Shown here: positions 16,480 to 24,530 of the stretch, piece after piece | How the letters are laid out: each line of letters starts with the position of its first letter | Position numbering within the stretch: the stretch's first letter is position 1 | Assembly: GCA_017448825.1 (NCBI GenBank) | Contig: JAFSKR010000042.1 | Span: forward strand, 1-37,499 | Length of the DNA stretch: 37,499 bases | Direction of reading: 5' to 3' | DNA from: Bacteroidaceae bacterium | GTDB taxonomy: Bacteria > Bacteroidota > Bacteroidia > Bacteroidales > Bacteroidaceae | Notes under the pieces: generated by a model | Database searches by the model: none | What the model was told of the DNA's origin: nothing | What the model saw: the letters and a program-made list of their open reading frames with translations, nothing else | Position numbers and translations under genes: made by a program

Positions 16480-17681
16480 TATTTGGGGGTGTTATTACTG
16501 TTTCCGTTCTTGTTTGCACCGTTGGTGCCATTGGTGTTTCTGTTGTTTCGTGGACGTGGCATGAAGGGGTTGGTCGTTCCTTCATCCGCTTCATCCTCCT
16601 TTCCGCCTATGATCTTGAAGTCGGTGAGCACTTCTGTGCCGGCTGCAACCCCCGATACAATTTCGGTGAGCATACCGTTGCTGGTGCCAATATCCACTTT
16701 ATGTGCTTTGAAGGTGTTCCCTTCCTTCGTCCACACTTTAGCTGGAGCTTCCACGTCTTCTACCGTTTCATCTTCTTGCAGGAGTGCTTCGTTTGGAGTG
16801 AAGCGAAGGGCTTTGGCTGGAACTGCCAGTATTCCGTTCTTTTCCAGTGTGTAGATGGTCACGTTGGCGGTGAGTCCAGGCTTTAATTTCAGTGATTCGT
16901 TGGGAGCTGAGATGACCACTTCATAGGTCACCACATTGCTTTCTGTTGTGGCCTGTTGGCGGACCTGAGTCACTGCACCTTCGAACGTGTCGTCAGGGAA
17001 GGCATCGACGGTGAAGGAGACGCGCTGTCCTTCTTTCACCCCGCCTATGTCAGCCTCATCGATGTCGGCAATCACGCGCATATCAGTCAAGTCTTGAGCG
17101 ATGATGAAGAGGGTCGGTGTGGTCATGGCTGATGCCACAGTTTGTCCTTCCTCCACCTCTTTGGACAGTACGACACCGTCGATGGGAGAGGTGATGGTCG
17201 CATAACCGAGATTGGTTTGTGCCTTTTGTACATTTTGTTGCTGTACTTTCACCTGTTGCACAGCCTGCTCGTAACTCAGTTTGGCGTTTTCGTAGTCGTT
17301 GGCAGAAACCAATCCCTTTTCGTAAAGGGTCTTGTAACGCTTATAGTTGGCACTCTGATAGTTGAGCGAGGATTGTGCATTGGAAAGGTTGCTCTGTGCC
17401 GATGCCAATTCGGAAAGCAGGTTGGTCTTGTCAAGTTCGGCAATAACCTGTCCCTTATGAACTTCAGAGTTATAATCCACATAGATGCGGTCAATGATAC
17501 CAGATACCTGCGTGCCGACTTCTACCTCAGTCACAGGTTCGATAGTGCCTGTAGCTGTGATGCTGGTGCTGATGTTCTGCTTCTCGACAGGTGTAGTAGA
17601 GTAGATGACTTTCGTGCCTTTGCTGCAAGCTGTTAGTATGGTTGCCATCATGATAGCTGCATATATCTTGTTCGTTCTCAT
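16479..17681 (-). CDS. MacA/HlyD-family periplasmic adaptor lipoprotein
   Basis: A 400-residue membrane-fusion protein. The N-terminus ends in lipobox LTACS with Cys19, so it is a lipoprotein of the inner membrane's outer face. Domains in order are: a split lipoyl/barrel-sandwich part (EVGTQVSGIIDRIYVDYNSE near residues 50-70, and ATITSPIDGVVLSKEVEEGQTV near 155-175), an alpha-helical hairpin between them (about 85-150, rich in Gln/Ala/Ser), and a beta-barrel (VIADIDEADIGGVKEGQ). The C-terminal tail of ~40 residues is Asn/Arg/Gly-rich and low complexity, unlike most MacA proteins. It links the ABC permease to the TolC-like channel encoded 28 bases upstream. Confidence 0.92.
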   Translation of the reverse strand: MRTNKIYAAIMMATILTACSKGTKVIYSTTPVEKQNISTSITATGTIEPVTEVEVGTQVSGIIDRIYVDYNSEVHKGQVIAELDKTNLLSELASAQSNLSNAQSSLNYQSANYKRYKTLYEKGLVSANDYENAKLSYEQAVQQVKVQQQNVQKAQTNLGYATITSPIDGVVLSKEVEEGQTVASAMTTPTLFIIAQDLTDMRVIADIDEADIGGVKEGQRVSFTVDAFPDDTFEGAVTQVRQQATTESNVVTYEVVISAPNESLKLKPGLTANVTIYTLEKNGILAVPAKALRFTPNEALLQEDETVEDVEAPAKVWTKEGNTFKAHKVDIGTSNGMLTEIVSGVAAGTEVLTDFKIIGGKEDEADEGTTNPFMPRPRNNRNTNGTNGANKNGNSNNTPK

Positions 17682-17708
17682 TTTTCTTGCTGTATTATTG
17701 GTTTGATT

Positions 17709-19049
17709 TTATAAAATGATGTTCTCTCCTGCATAGAAGTTGAGCAGGGCGTAGTTGAGTAACGTGGTGTATTTTGTCTGTAAGAGTTGCTGTTGAGCTT
17801 GCAAAAGATTATTCTTGCCAGTTGTCAATTCCACGATATTTTTCAGTCCTAAGTTGAACTGCTCACTTACTAAACTATAACTTTCTTGCATACTTTCCAC
17901 GTTGGCTTTCGCATAGATGTACTGCTGCTGCGAGGTGGTGGCGTTCAGCCAGTAGTTCTCCACGGTGGAGTAGAGTTGCTTCTGTTGCTCCTGTAGATTC
18001 AGTTCGCTGGTCTGCAATGCATATTTCGCCTTGCGGATGTTTGTGCGTGCCTGATGGTTGTCGAAGAGGGGCACGGAGACGGTCAGACCTAGCGAGTTGC
18101 TAAGGTTGTTCTTGATTTGCTGTGTGATGGAGTTGTCCTGCCCAGACGAGTTGCTGCTGCCGATGCTTGCTGAGAGCGACACCGTAGGCATGTAGCCTGC
18201 ACGTGCGGTCGAGATGGCTATTTCTGATGACTCGATGTTCAATTTGCTCGACTGAATTTCGGGGCGGTTCTCCAAGGCTGCATTATAGACAGCCTGCTCG
18301 TTGGGGATGACGGAGAGCACTTTCTCGTCAGACACATCGGGGATGGCAATGTCAAAGGGCTCGTCGTCGTGAATCTCCAGTAATTGTTTCAGCTGCAACT
18401 TGTAGTTGGCCAGTTGCGATTGTGCCTGTGCCAACGAATACTTGTCTTGACTCACCTGGGCTTCCAGTTGCACCAAATCAACCCTTGCCAAACTACCTAC
18501 TTCCACCATCGTTTGAGCTCGGTCGCGTTGCAGTTCGCTTGCCTTGATGATTTCCTCGCATACTTTTACAGCCTCTGTTTCATAAAGTATCTGTACATAC
18601 AGTTGTGCAATCTGTTCTTGGATGCTGTTGGCTTGTTTTTCCACGTCCAATTCAGCCATTTGTTCCGTCAGTTTGTTCTGCTTGATGGTGTTTGTGTTAC
18701 GGTTGCCGTTCCATACCGTCCAGTTGGCATTGATGCCATAGGAACCATTGTATGAAACGGTGTTACGGTTGGTGGTCATCGAACCGTTGGTGAGATTGAT
18801 GGTACTTTCGGCAAAAGGTCGCCACGAAACATTTTGATTGGTGCTGAACGATACTGAAGGGAATAATGCAGATTGGCTCTGCAATACATCCTCATGATCG
18901 GAGGCTACCGCTATCTTCTTCTGCTGCAATTGGATATTGTTGGCGAGGGCATAATCAAGGCACTCTTGTAGTGTCCAAGGCTTTTGCCCGTATGCCACAC
19001 TGCCTATTAGCAACAGAGATAGCGTGGTTAATAAGTTTTGTCTATTCAT
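17709..19049 (-). CDS. TolC-family outer-membrane channel
   Basis: A 446-residue outer-membrane efflux protein and first gene of the exporter series. A signal peptide (MNRQNLLTTLSLLLIGSVAYGQ) precedes two repeats of the outer_membrane efflux domain. The first begins with KPWTLQECLDYALANNIQLQ. The second has the matching helix-strand signature around ENRPEIQSSKLNIESSEIAI and ARAGYMPTVSLSASIGSS, followed by GLTVSVPLFDNHQART. Long coiled-coil segments between them (QLYVQILYETEAVKVCEE, and LGLKNIVELTTGKNNLLQAQ) form the periplasmic tunnel. The length is normal. A 19-base tandem repeat lies directly before its start, and RNase P RNA lies upstream in the same direction. Confidence 0.92.
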   Translation of the reverse strand: MNRQNLLTTLSLLLIGSVAYGQKPWTLQECLDYALANNIQLQQKKIAVASDHEDVLQSQSALFPSVSFSTNQNVSWRPFAESTINLTNGSMTTNRNTVSYNGSYGINANWTVWNGNRNTNTIKQNKLTEQMAELDVEKQANSIQEQIAQLYVQILYETEAVKVCEEIIKASELQRDRAQTMVEVGSLARVDLVQLEAQVSQDKYSLAQAQSQLANYKLQLKQLLEIHDDEPFDIAIPDVSDEKVLSVIPNEQAVYNAALENRPEIQSSKLNIESSEIAISTARAGYMPTVSLSASIGSSNSSGQDNSITQQIKNNLSNSLGLTVSVPLFDNHQARTNIRKAKYALQTSELNLQEQQKQLYSTVENYWLNATTSQQQYIYAKANVESMQESYSLVSEQFNLGLKNIVELTTGKNNLLQAQQQLLQTKYTTLLNYALLNFYAGENIIL

Positions 19050-19053
19050 TGTT

Positions 19054-19091
19054 TCTCTGTTTGTTAATCGATTCTCTGTTTGTTCATCAAT
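19054..19091. repeat. 19-base tandem repeat before the TolC-like gene
   Basis: Two adjacent copies, TCTCTGTTTGTTAATCGAT (19054-19072) and TCTCTGTTTGTTCATCAAT (19073-19091), differ at three positions. They begin 5 bases upstream of the minus-strand start codon at 19049, so they would lie in the leader of the efflux transcript. Function unknown; an operator for an unseen repressor is possible. Confidence 0.6.
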
Positions 19092-19171
19092 TTGATTTGA
19101 ACGTGCCCGTAGTGGAAAGTTTAATTATCTTTCAGCGATTTTAACATACTTTATGCTTCAATATATAAAAA

Positions 19172-19629
19172 GGAAAGCAGTCAGACTATAAGCCGGGTTC
19201 TGTTCGTCTTTTGGAAGAAAGGTCGCCCATCTTCCGAAAGGACGTGCCTGTCATTTATCTACTCCATGAGTCACCTCATGGCTCAAGCGTTCTACCCTCT
19301 ACCGAACAATCGGGCGGGCAACCCTTGTGGCGGTAGTTTACATGAACTTGCAGTTCCCAAGATGCACAGCCGACATGTCACCATGCCGCTGGTGAGCTCT
19401 TACCTCACCTTCTCACCATTTCAGCTTCTGGCAATAGAAATAACATCGAAGCAACGCTTCATCCCTCATGGGGTGTTAAAGCTAAAGTCAAAGCTGTTGT
19501 TATTTTCTTCTGCATGACTCAACCCTCACGGACTGCTTCTACATTAGGAAGTGGGATGCCCTGTACTGCCCGGACTTTCCTCTTGAGTCCCCATGGGAAC
19601 TCCAGCGACAGACCGTCTGACTGCTTTCC
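19172..19629 (-). ncRNA. rnpB: RNase P RNA
   Basis: The catalytic RNA that removes 5' leaders from tRNA precursors. The universal segments are present on the minus strand. GAGGAAAGTCCGGGC (within 19568-19582) and ACAGAACCCGGCTTATAG (19184-19203 region) form the P4/J3-4 core and 3' terminal region. The ends pair as helix P1: GGAAAGCAGTCAGAC (minus strand, 19629-19615) with GTCTGACTGCTTTCC (19186-19172), a perfect 15-bp helix that sets the gene limits. A short T-run follows the 3' end (19171-19167). A TACCTTTG box lies six bases ahead of the inferred 5' end. The length of about 458 bases is on the long side for type A RNase P RNA, partly because of the long P1. The identity is secure; the exact ends are within about five bases. 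Confidence 0.95.
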
Positions 19630-19634
19630 AGCTA

Positions 19635-19642
19635 CAAAGGTA
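19635..19642 (-). promoter_or_regulatory. -7 box of the rnpB promoter
   Basis: TACCTTTG on the minus strand matches TAnnTTTG and predicts transcription starting about six bases later, at the 5' strand of helix P1. A TTTG lies at 19666-19669, 23 bases upstream, slightly further than usual and inside the terminator of the sppA gene. Confidence 0.65.
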
Positions 19643-19655
19643 AGTATATTTTCTC

Positions 19656-19695
19656 AAAAAAAAGACAAACCATCCGAAATATGGCTTGTCTTTTT
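19656..19695 (-). terminator. Terminator of the SPFH-to-sppA unit
   Basis: The stem AAAAAGACAAGCCAT (minus strand, 19695-19681) pairs with ATGGTTTGTCTTTTT (19673-19659) around a 7-base loop, with one G-T pair, and is followed by a run of T. It begins 29 bases after the sppA stop and overlaps the upstream part of the rnpB promoter. Confidence 0.88.
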
Positions 19696-19723
19696 AAGAT
19701 ATTTTGAGAAAATCGTATGAATT

Positions 19724-21508
19724 TTACAAGTTGAACCTCAGATAATAGGGAATACTTGTCTGGATGCCTGTCCGCTGGTTTACCTTTTTCATGTCGGAGA
19801 ATATGCCGTAATATTCGCCAAGTGCCTGCTTCATCTGTCTGTCCGCATAACTGTCGCCAGACATTTCCTCCATCAGGCTTGCAAAGATGTTGGTCTTGCC
19901 TGGATAGCTGATGACAGAAGCCTCGTCCAATTTGGCCAAATTCTTGGCTTTTTCGATGGCTTGCTCGAGACCGCCAAGTTCATCGACAAGTCCGATTTGC
20001 TTGGCGTGCAGACCTGTCCACACACGACCTTCGCCAATGCTCTTGATGCTGTCTTGTTTCATCTTGCGGCCATTAGCGCAGCGTTTGGTGAAGAGTTCGT
20101 AACCGTTGTTGATATACTTCTGTGCCTTGGCGCGTTCCTGTTCCGTGAACGGACGAGTGAAGTCGCCAAAGTCTGAGAAATCGTTGGTTTTCACCGTGCT
20201 GAAGTGCACACCCAGTTTCTCGTTCAGCAGTTTGCCAGCGTTAGGGAACATACCGAAGATTCCGATGGAACCGGTAATGGTGGTAGGCTCGGCATAGATG
20301 TAGTCGGCTGCACAGCTGATGTAGTAGCCGCCAGATGCTGCCATGTCGCCCATGCTCACCACGATTGGTTTCTTCGATTTGATGTTCATCACTTGATGCC
20401 ATATCTGTTCGCTGGCGTAGGCTGAGCCCCCCCCCGAGTTGACGCGCAGCACAACAGCCTTCACGTCTTCATCTTCAGCCAGTTCCTGCAAATCCTTGAT
20501 GACGGTCTTTCCCACGATTTCGGGTGATGTGCTGAAGCCTGTTGATGCTTCCTGTACGATGTCCCCCACTGCATAATAGACAGCCACCACGTCGCCGCTG
20601 GTGCCCTTAGGTTCGTTGGCGGCAGCACCTGCAAGGTCACTCACCTTCACTGTGTGGTAGTCTTCGGGGTCATCTACTTTCACCATGCGGGCGATGATGT
20701 TTGGCACCTCGTCGCTGTAGGCAAGCTTGTCCACCAGTTTCTCTTTCTTGTAGAGTTGGGCATCCTGTAACATCATCAGCGAGTCGGCCAGTTCATTCAG
20801 TTTCTCTACCTTGATGCCGCGGCTCTTGCTGATGGCCTTCGTCATTTCGCCCCATATCTCATCGTCGTAGGTCTGAATCTGTTCGCGATTTGCCTCGCTC
20901 ATTTCGCTGAGCAAGAAAGGCTCTACCGCACTCTTGTAGGTGCCGACTTTCACCACCTGCATTTCCACGCCCACCTTCTCAAGCAGGTCTTTGTAGTAGG
21001 TCACTTGGCTGGAGAGGCCTGACCAGTCAATCATGCCTTGTGGATTGACCACCACAGAGTCAGCCACCGAGCAGAGGTAGTAAGCACCCTGTGTGTAAGT
21101 GTCGCCATACGCCACAATGAACTTGCCGTCTTTCTTGAAGTCGGCCAGTGCCTTGCGGATGGCTTGCAGGGTGGCGGGCATGGCACCCGAAAAAGTGCCT
21201 GCCTCTAAATAGATGCCCTTGATTTTTTCTTCCTCCTTTGCTTTCTTGATGGCAGCAAGGATGTCGTCAAGCCCTTGCTCCTCTAAGGCAGAGTTGCCCA
21301 TTATTTGTGCAAAGGGATTCTCCGTGCTGCGTTCCTCGATGGAGCCTTGCAATTGGATGACTAATACGCTGTTGTCCTTCACAGAGGCAGTCGAACTGCC
21401 CATAGTTGCCATGCCCGCCAAACTAAGAAGGGACATGATGGTGATAATCACTCCGACGATGAAGATACCCACAATCGTCGCCAGTACATACTTGAAAAAT
21501 TGTTTCAT
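19724..21508 (-). CDS. sppA: Signal peptide peptidase SppA, long form
   Basis: A 594-residue membrane-anchored serine protease that degrades cleaved signal peptides in the membrane. An N-terminal span (about residues 7-32, VLATIVGIFIVGVIITIMSL) is followed by two tandem ClpP-like S49 domains, as in the 67-kDa E. coli type. The catalytic dyad is visible: Lys192 in VGTYKSAVEPFLLS of the first domain and Ser392 in MGDMAASGGYYISC of the second. RVNSGGGSAYASEQIW and TITGSIGIFGMFPN also match the family. It is the last gene of a closely packed series (SPFH, DUF2975, XRE, CPBP protease, SppA), 13 bases after the CPBP gene, and is followed by a clear terminator. The context suggests a joint role in membrane protein turnover (inference). 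Confidence 0.95.
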   Translation of the reverse strand: MKQFFKYVLATIVGIFIVGVIITIMSLLSLAGMATMGSSTASVKDNSVLVIQLQGSIEERSTENPFAQIMGNSALEEQGLDDILAAIKKAKEEEKIKGIYLEAGTFSGAMPATLQAIRKALADFKKDGKFIVAYGDTYTQGAYYLCSVADSVVVNPQGMIDWSGLSSQVTYYKDLLEKVGVEMQVVKVGTYKSAVEPFLLSEMSEANREQIQTYDDEIWGEMTKAISKSRGIKVEKLNELADSLMMLQDAQLYKKEKLVDKLAYSDEVPNIIARMVKVDDPEDYHTVKVSDLAGAAANEPKGTSGDVVAVYYAVGDIVQEASTGFSTSPEIVGKTVIKDLQELAEDEDVKAVVLRVNSGGGSAYASEQIWHQVMNIKSKKPIVVSMGDMAASGGYYISCAADYIYAEPTTITGSIGIFGMFPNAGKLLNEKLGVHFSTVKTNDFSDFGDFTRPFTEQERAKAQKYINNGYELFTKRCANGRKMKQDSIKSIGEGRVWTGLHAKQIGLVDELGGLEQAIEKAKNLAKLDEASVISYPGKTNIFASLMEEMSGDSYADRQMKQALGEYYGIFSDMKKVNQRTGIQTSIPYYLRFNL

Positions 21509-21521
21509 AAAGTTTTGGTAT

Positions 21522-22352
21522 TTATTGGTTTATGTCTATTTTCTTATACTTTCTCCAAAAGTGGGTCAACAAGGCGGCACAGAGGAAACTGCACACACAC
21601 AGCAGAATCATAGACTTGCCTTGTCCACCCAGCCATTCTATCATGCTGAAGTCCTTGGCTGCATCGCCCAGCACATGCATCTGCCACACAGCCACGCTGT
21701 TGTTCAGCACGTGCAGTATAATAGGAATAACGATATTCCCTGTCTTATAGTATATTATGCCCAAGATAAATCCCATGGCTGCGGCAAAAGGCACTTGGGC
21801 AGGGTTGAGGTGGATGATGCCGAAAGCAAGGGCACTGGTAATGATGGCTATCCACTTGTTCACACCGTTCCTCACCATATACCCCAAGAAAGCCTCGCGG
21901 AAGACGAGTTCCTCGACCACGGGACCTACTATGGCGATGCACAACACACCCATCACAGAGTTTGCCATGTCAGTAAACATATCTTCCATCAGATTGGGCA
22001 GATCCATCATCTCTTCCAGTATGTCGAGGGCGAAAATGCCGCAGATGGCAGCCACGACGCTGACGGCTCCCCATCCCCAACGGATGGTCTTGATGTTCAG
22101 CACGTTCTTCCAGTCAATCATTTTCAGCAGGGCAATGATGCCTACGGTCGCGATGCCACTGAGCGCGATACCCCATGCCAATGCGTCGGGAGCGACTGCT
22201 GTCATCAGGGCGTTTGGGTCGCCTGTGGTTCTCACTTCATTCAGGGTTTCGGGAGAGAGGATAAGCCCTATCAAACCGAGGATCCCTCCAGCGATGGCCT
22301 GCATCACCAGAAAGACCACCACCGCAAAAATAGGATAAATAATTTTCTTCAT
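21522..22352 (-). CDS. CPBP-family intramembrane metalloprotease
   Basis: A 276-residue polytopic membrane protein of the CPBP (CaaX protease and bacteriocin-processing, Rce1/ABI) family. The three family motifs are intact: VVEELVFRE with Glu147, Glu148 and Arg152; GIIHLNP with His181; and IILHVLNNS with His214 and Asn218. About six to eight hydrophobic segments are visible, and an acidic loop (LEEMMDLPNLMEDMFTDM, residues 112-129) stands out. Bacterial members include bacteriocin self-immunity proteins and proteins of unknown substrate. It starts 8 bases after the XRE regulator gene and ends 13 bases before sppA, so a second membrane protease is directly coupled to SppA. The substrate is unknown. 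Confidence 0.9.
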   Translation of the reverse strand: MKKIIYPIFAVVVFLVMQAIAGGILGLIGLILSPETLNEVRTTGDPNALMTAVAPDALAWGIALSGIATVGIIALLKMIDWKNVLNIKTIRWGWGAVSVVAAICGIFALDILEEMMDLPNLMEDMFTDMANSVMGVLCIAIVGPVVEELVFREAFLGYMVRNGVNKWIAIITSALAFGIIHLNPAQVPFAAAMGFILGIIYYKTGNIVIPIILHVLNNSVAVWQMHVLGDAAKDFSMIEWLGGQGKSMILLCVCSFLCAALLTHFWRKYKKIDINQ

Positions 22353-22360
22353 GTCGTTCT

Positions 22361-22576
22361 TTATTGTTCCGTTGTTTCTTCTTGATATTCTAATAGGTCT
22401 CCTGGCTGGCAGTTCAGCACCTTGCAGATTTGTTCCAAGGTGGAGAAGCGCACAGCCTTCGCCTTGCCTGTTTTCAGCACCGACAGGTTCGCTTGCGTGA
22501 TGCCGATGCGTTCAGCCAATTCACCCGATGACATTTTGCGTCGTGCCATCATGACGTCCAAGTTTACTACTATCAT
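22361..22576 (-). CDS. Small XRE/Cro-C1 helix-turn-helix regulator
   Basis: A 71-residue DNA-binding protein that is almost only an HTH_3/HTH_26 domain. SSGELAERIGITQANLSVLK gives the two helices of the helix-turn-helix, followed by FSTLEQICKVLNCQPGDLLEY. This is the YozG-type family usually found beside DUF2975 membrane proteins. Its ATG overlaps the stop of the DUF2975 gene by four bases (ATGA), a sign of coupled translation. It could bind the repeated motif at 23285-23335 upstream of its own transcription unit, but this is inference. Confidence 0.9.
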   Translation of the reverse strand: MIVVNLDVMMARRKMSSGELAERIGITQANLSVLKTGKAKAVRFSTLEQICKVLNCQPGDLLEYQEETTEQ

Positions 22577-23259
22577 ATTGTCAGTTCTTGTTCTTCTTTC
22601 ATTTGACGGCCAATCTTGAATATCTGCCCGAAAAGCAGCATGCCGAAAGCGGAGTAGAGCAGGGCGATGTCGGGCCTCTGGACGATGCTCAGGTCATACG
22701 CCTCAAATTCAAACTCTTGCACATTGAGGATATAATGGTAGAGCGTACCAATCCACCCCAACACATACATGGCAAACACCGACCATCCGCCCCATGCCAG
22801 TTGCGTCTCCATGTTCCGCTCGAAGATGCGCCCCTTGTTCACCGAAATGATGAGTTTGATGAATGCCACGAAGAAGACGATGATAAGGGCGATTCCCAGA
22901 TAACCGATGCCTTGCAGCACACTCATTCTGCTGCTGCCTTTCTCTGGCACCACAAACCCTATCATGGTCAAGATGGGCATCTTCTCTCCCGTTTTCAGAT
23001 TGACGATGCTATCGCCCGAGTTGAGTGTCATCAAACACTCCCCTTTGGGCATCATCTGCACAGGTGTCATCTTATAGATTCTTTGAAAAGTCTCTGCGGG
23101 GTTATGATGCTTTCCCCTTTGTTTCTCCTTGCGTGCATGTTCCCAGCCAGCCTTTCCGCCCTGATACATTCTGTAGCCCGTATCAAACATCTCAACTCCG
23201 ATTCCGAACACGATGGCAGCTATCAGCAAGCCACAATACAAGTTAAATTTCTTTTTCAT
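22573..23259 (-). CDS. DUF2975-family membrane protein
   Basis: A 228-residue protein with four hydrophobic segments, at about residues 8-28, 112-138, 155-175 and 200-215. The C-terminal region (DIALLYSAFGMLLFGQIFKIGRQMKEEQELTI) is the typical ending of DUF2975 proteins, where the last membrane helix is followed by a short charged tail. Between the first two helices lies an exported loop of about 80 residues. DUF2975 genes are very often paired with a small XRE regulator, as here, and the pair is thought to act as membrane sensor and regulator, though no function is proven. It lies 68 bases after the SPFH gene, and that gap holds a repeated motif. Confidence 0.8.
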   Translation of the reverse strand: MKKKFNLYCGLLIAAIVFGIGVEMFDTGYRMYQGGKAGWEHARKEKQRGKHHNPAETFQRIYKMTPVQMMPKGECLMTLNSGDSIVNLKTGEKMPILTMIGFVVPEKGSSRMSVLQGIGYLGIALIIVFFVAFIKLIISVNKGRIFERNMETQLAWGGWSVFAMYVLGWIGTLYHYILNVQEFEFEAYDLSIVQRPDIALLYSAFGMLLFGQIFKIGRQMKEEQELTI

Positions 23260-23284
23260 AAGTCAATTGGTTCAATTTCATGTT

Positions 23285-23335
23285 TTAGTTCGCTCAATTC
23301 GTTGTTTTAGTTCGTTCATTTCGGTGCTTAGTTCG
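23285..23335 (-). promoter_or_regulatory. Triple CGAACTAA array, operator-like
   Basis: The minus strand carries CGAACTAA three times, at 23335-23328, 23314-23307 and 23292-23285, spaced 21 and 22 bases (about two helical turns). The first copy contains the stop codon of the SPFH gene. The last lies 25 bases before the DUF2975 start. The spacers are also partly similar (GAACGAACTAAAACAACG, GAGCGAACTAAAACATG). This looks like a set of protein-binding sites on one face of the DNA, or a small tandem repeat. The nearby XRE protein is a candidate binder. Confidence 0.5.
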
Positions 23336-24281
23336 TACCCGAATTGACCACTGGTTGAGCAGGTTCTTCAGCACAAAGCACCACCAGCAGGTTGCTCACC
23401 ATCGATGCCTTCTGGCTGTCGTCGAGGTTCACGATGTCCTCGCCCTTCAGTTTGTCCAGTGCCATCTTCACCATCGACACCGCACCATCCACGATTTTCT
23501 CCCTTGCCGTGATGATGGCTGCTGCCTGTTGACGACGGAGCATAACTGCCGCAATCTCAGGAGCGTATGCCAAATAGTTGATGCGTGCCTCCAATACTTC
23601 CAGACCTGCCATTGCCAGCCGTTCGTTCAGTTTGCCCGTCAGCACCTCGTTGATTTCAGCGCTACCACCACGCAACGTCACGCCGCCAGCCTTGCTGTCC
23701 TCATCGTCGTAGGCATACATGCCCGCCACCTCTCGCAATGCCGAGTCGCTCTGTACTCTTACGAAGTTCTCAAAGCGGTTCATCCTCGCAGCCGAACTGC
23801 TGCCCGAGGTGCCAGTAACCACCTCTGTGTCGATGTCGAAGATTGCTTTGTAAGTGTCTTTCAGTCGCCACACCAGCACCAAGCCAATCATCACAGGGTT
23901 GCCCGTCTTGTCATTCACCTTGATGGGGTCGGCATTCAGGTTGCGTGCTCTCAGGCTCACGTTCTTCACCGTCATGAAGGGGTTGAGCCAATAGAAACCG
24001 TTCTTGCGGAAGGTGCCCACATACTTGCCGAAGAACGTCATCACCTTCGCCTCGTTAGGCTCCAGCATAGAGAAGCCGCAACTACAGATGATGGCAGCGA
24101 TGAGCAGAAGCACTGCTGTTATAAACCAGAACGCGCAGGGCTTGTCGGCATCCGCAGCGATGCCTCCCTTGATGAAACTATAGACCATTGTTCCATAGAG
24201 CACGATGTCGATTGCACACATAAGGAAGCCGTTCATCGAACCTCCTCGAAATTCAAACTCGGATTTGTTACTTGTTGCCAT
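23328..24281 (-). CDS. SPFH/Band-7 domain membrane protein
   Basis: A 317-residue protein of the stomatin/prohibitin/flotillin superfamily. Two hydrophobic segments (about residues 16-38 and 50-70) anchor it. An SPFH domain of about 180 residues follows, beginning at MLEPNEAKVMTFFGKYVGTF, with GFYWLNPFM, the NPVMIGLVLVWRLKD core strand and REVAGMYAYDDED. The C-terminal part (ARINYLAYAPEIAAVMLRRQQ, and AAAIITAREKIVDGAVSMV) is a helical oligomerisation segment. SPFH proteins form large rings in the membrane and often work with membrane proteases. Here the downstream genes include two membrane proteases. A strong Bacteroidetes-type promoter lies 220 bases upstream, leaving a long repeat-bearing leader. 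Confidence 0.9.
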   Translation of the reverse strand: MATSNKSEFEFRGGSMNGFLMCAIDIVLYGTMVYSFIKGGIAADADKPCAFWFITAVLLLIAAIICSCGFSMLEPNEAKVMTFFGKYVGTFRKNGFYWLNPFMTVKNVSLRARNLNADPIKVNDKTGNPVMIGLVLVWRLKDTYKAIFDIDTEVVTGTSGSSSAARMNRFENFVRVQSDSALREVAGMYAYDDEDSKAGGVTLRGGSAEINEVLTGKLNERLAMAGLEVLEARINYLAYAPEIAAVMLRRQQAAAIITAREKIVDGAVSMVKMALDKLKGEDIVNLDDSQKASMVSNLLVVLCAEEPAQPVVNSGTN

Positions 24282-24320
24282 AGTGTAAATAGTTTTTAAT
24301 GTTTATAAGTAGTTTTTAGT

Positions 24321-24422
24321 ATTGATAAGTAGTTGTTTTTAATACTGATTATAAATTCCTGGTCGGCATCATAGTCAGTCTTGATAATTGATAAGTAGTT
24401 GTTTTTAGTACTGATTATAAAT
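24321..24422. repeat. Direct repeats in the leader of the SPFH gene
   Basis: Two 36-base copies at 24321-24356 and 24387-24422 differ at one position and share the core GATAAGTAGTTGTTTTTA. Shorter copies of the core (ATAAGTAGTTTTTAGT and ATAAGTCGTG) lie just left and right. On the minus strand this falls between the promoter at 24499-24530 and the start codon at 24281, so it would be transcribed as leader RNA. Confidence 0.75.
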
Positions 24423-24498
24423 AGTTTTGGGTATTTATAAGTCGTGAAATATCGTTTATTTTGAATCATTTATCGTTATTCGTTAACTTTTTTCGGTG

Positions 24499-24530
24499 CA
24501 AAGGTAAAACATATTTTTATAACTTCCAAA
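24499..24530 (-). promoter_or_regulatory. Promoter of the SPFH-to-sppA unit
   Basis: On the minus strand TTTG (24530-24527) and TACCTTTG (24506-24499) are separated by exactly 20 bases, an ideal match to the Bacteroidetes -33/-7 promoter. It leaves a leader of roughly 210 bases before the SPFH start. The rest of the gap (24282-24796) holds the repeats and the cloverleaf-like element; no gene is seen in it. Confidence 0.8.

Noticed and set aside
21213-22385. Plus-strand open frame of 390 codons
   Set aside because: It lies opposite the CPBP protease and the start of sppA, which are secure. Its translation is His/Gln-rich in the way antisense frames usually are.
23355-24299. Plus-strand open frame of 314 codons
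   Set aside because: Complete antisense of the SPFH gene, whose domain content is clear.
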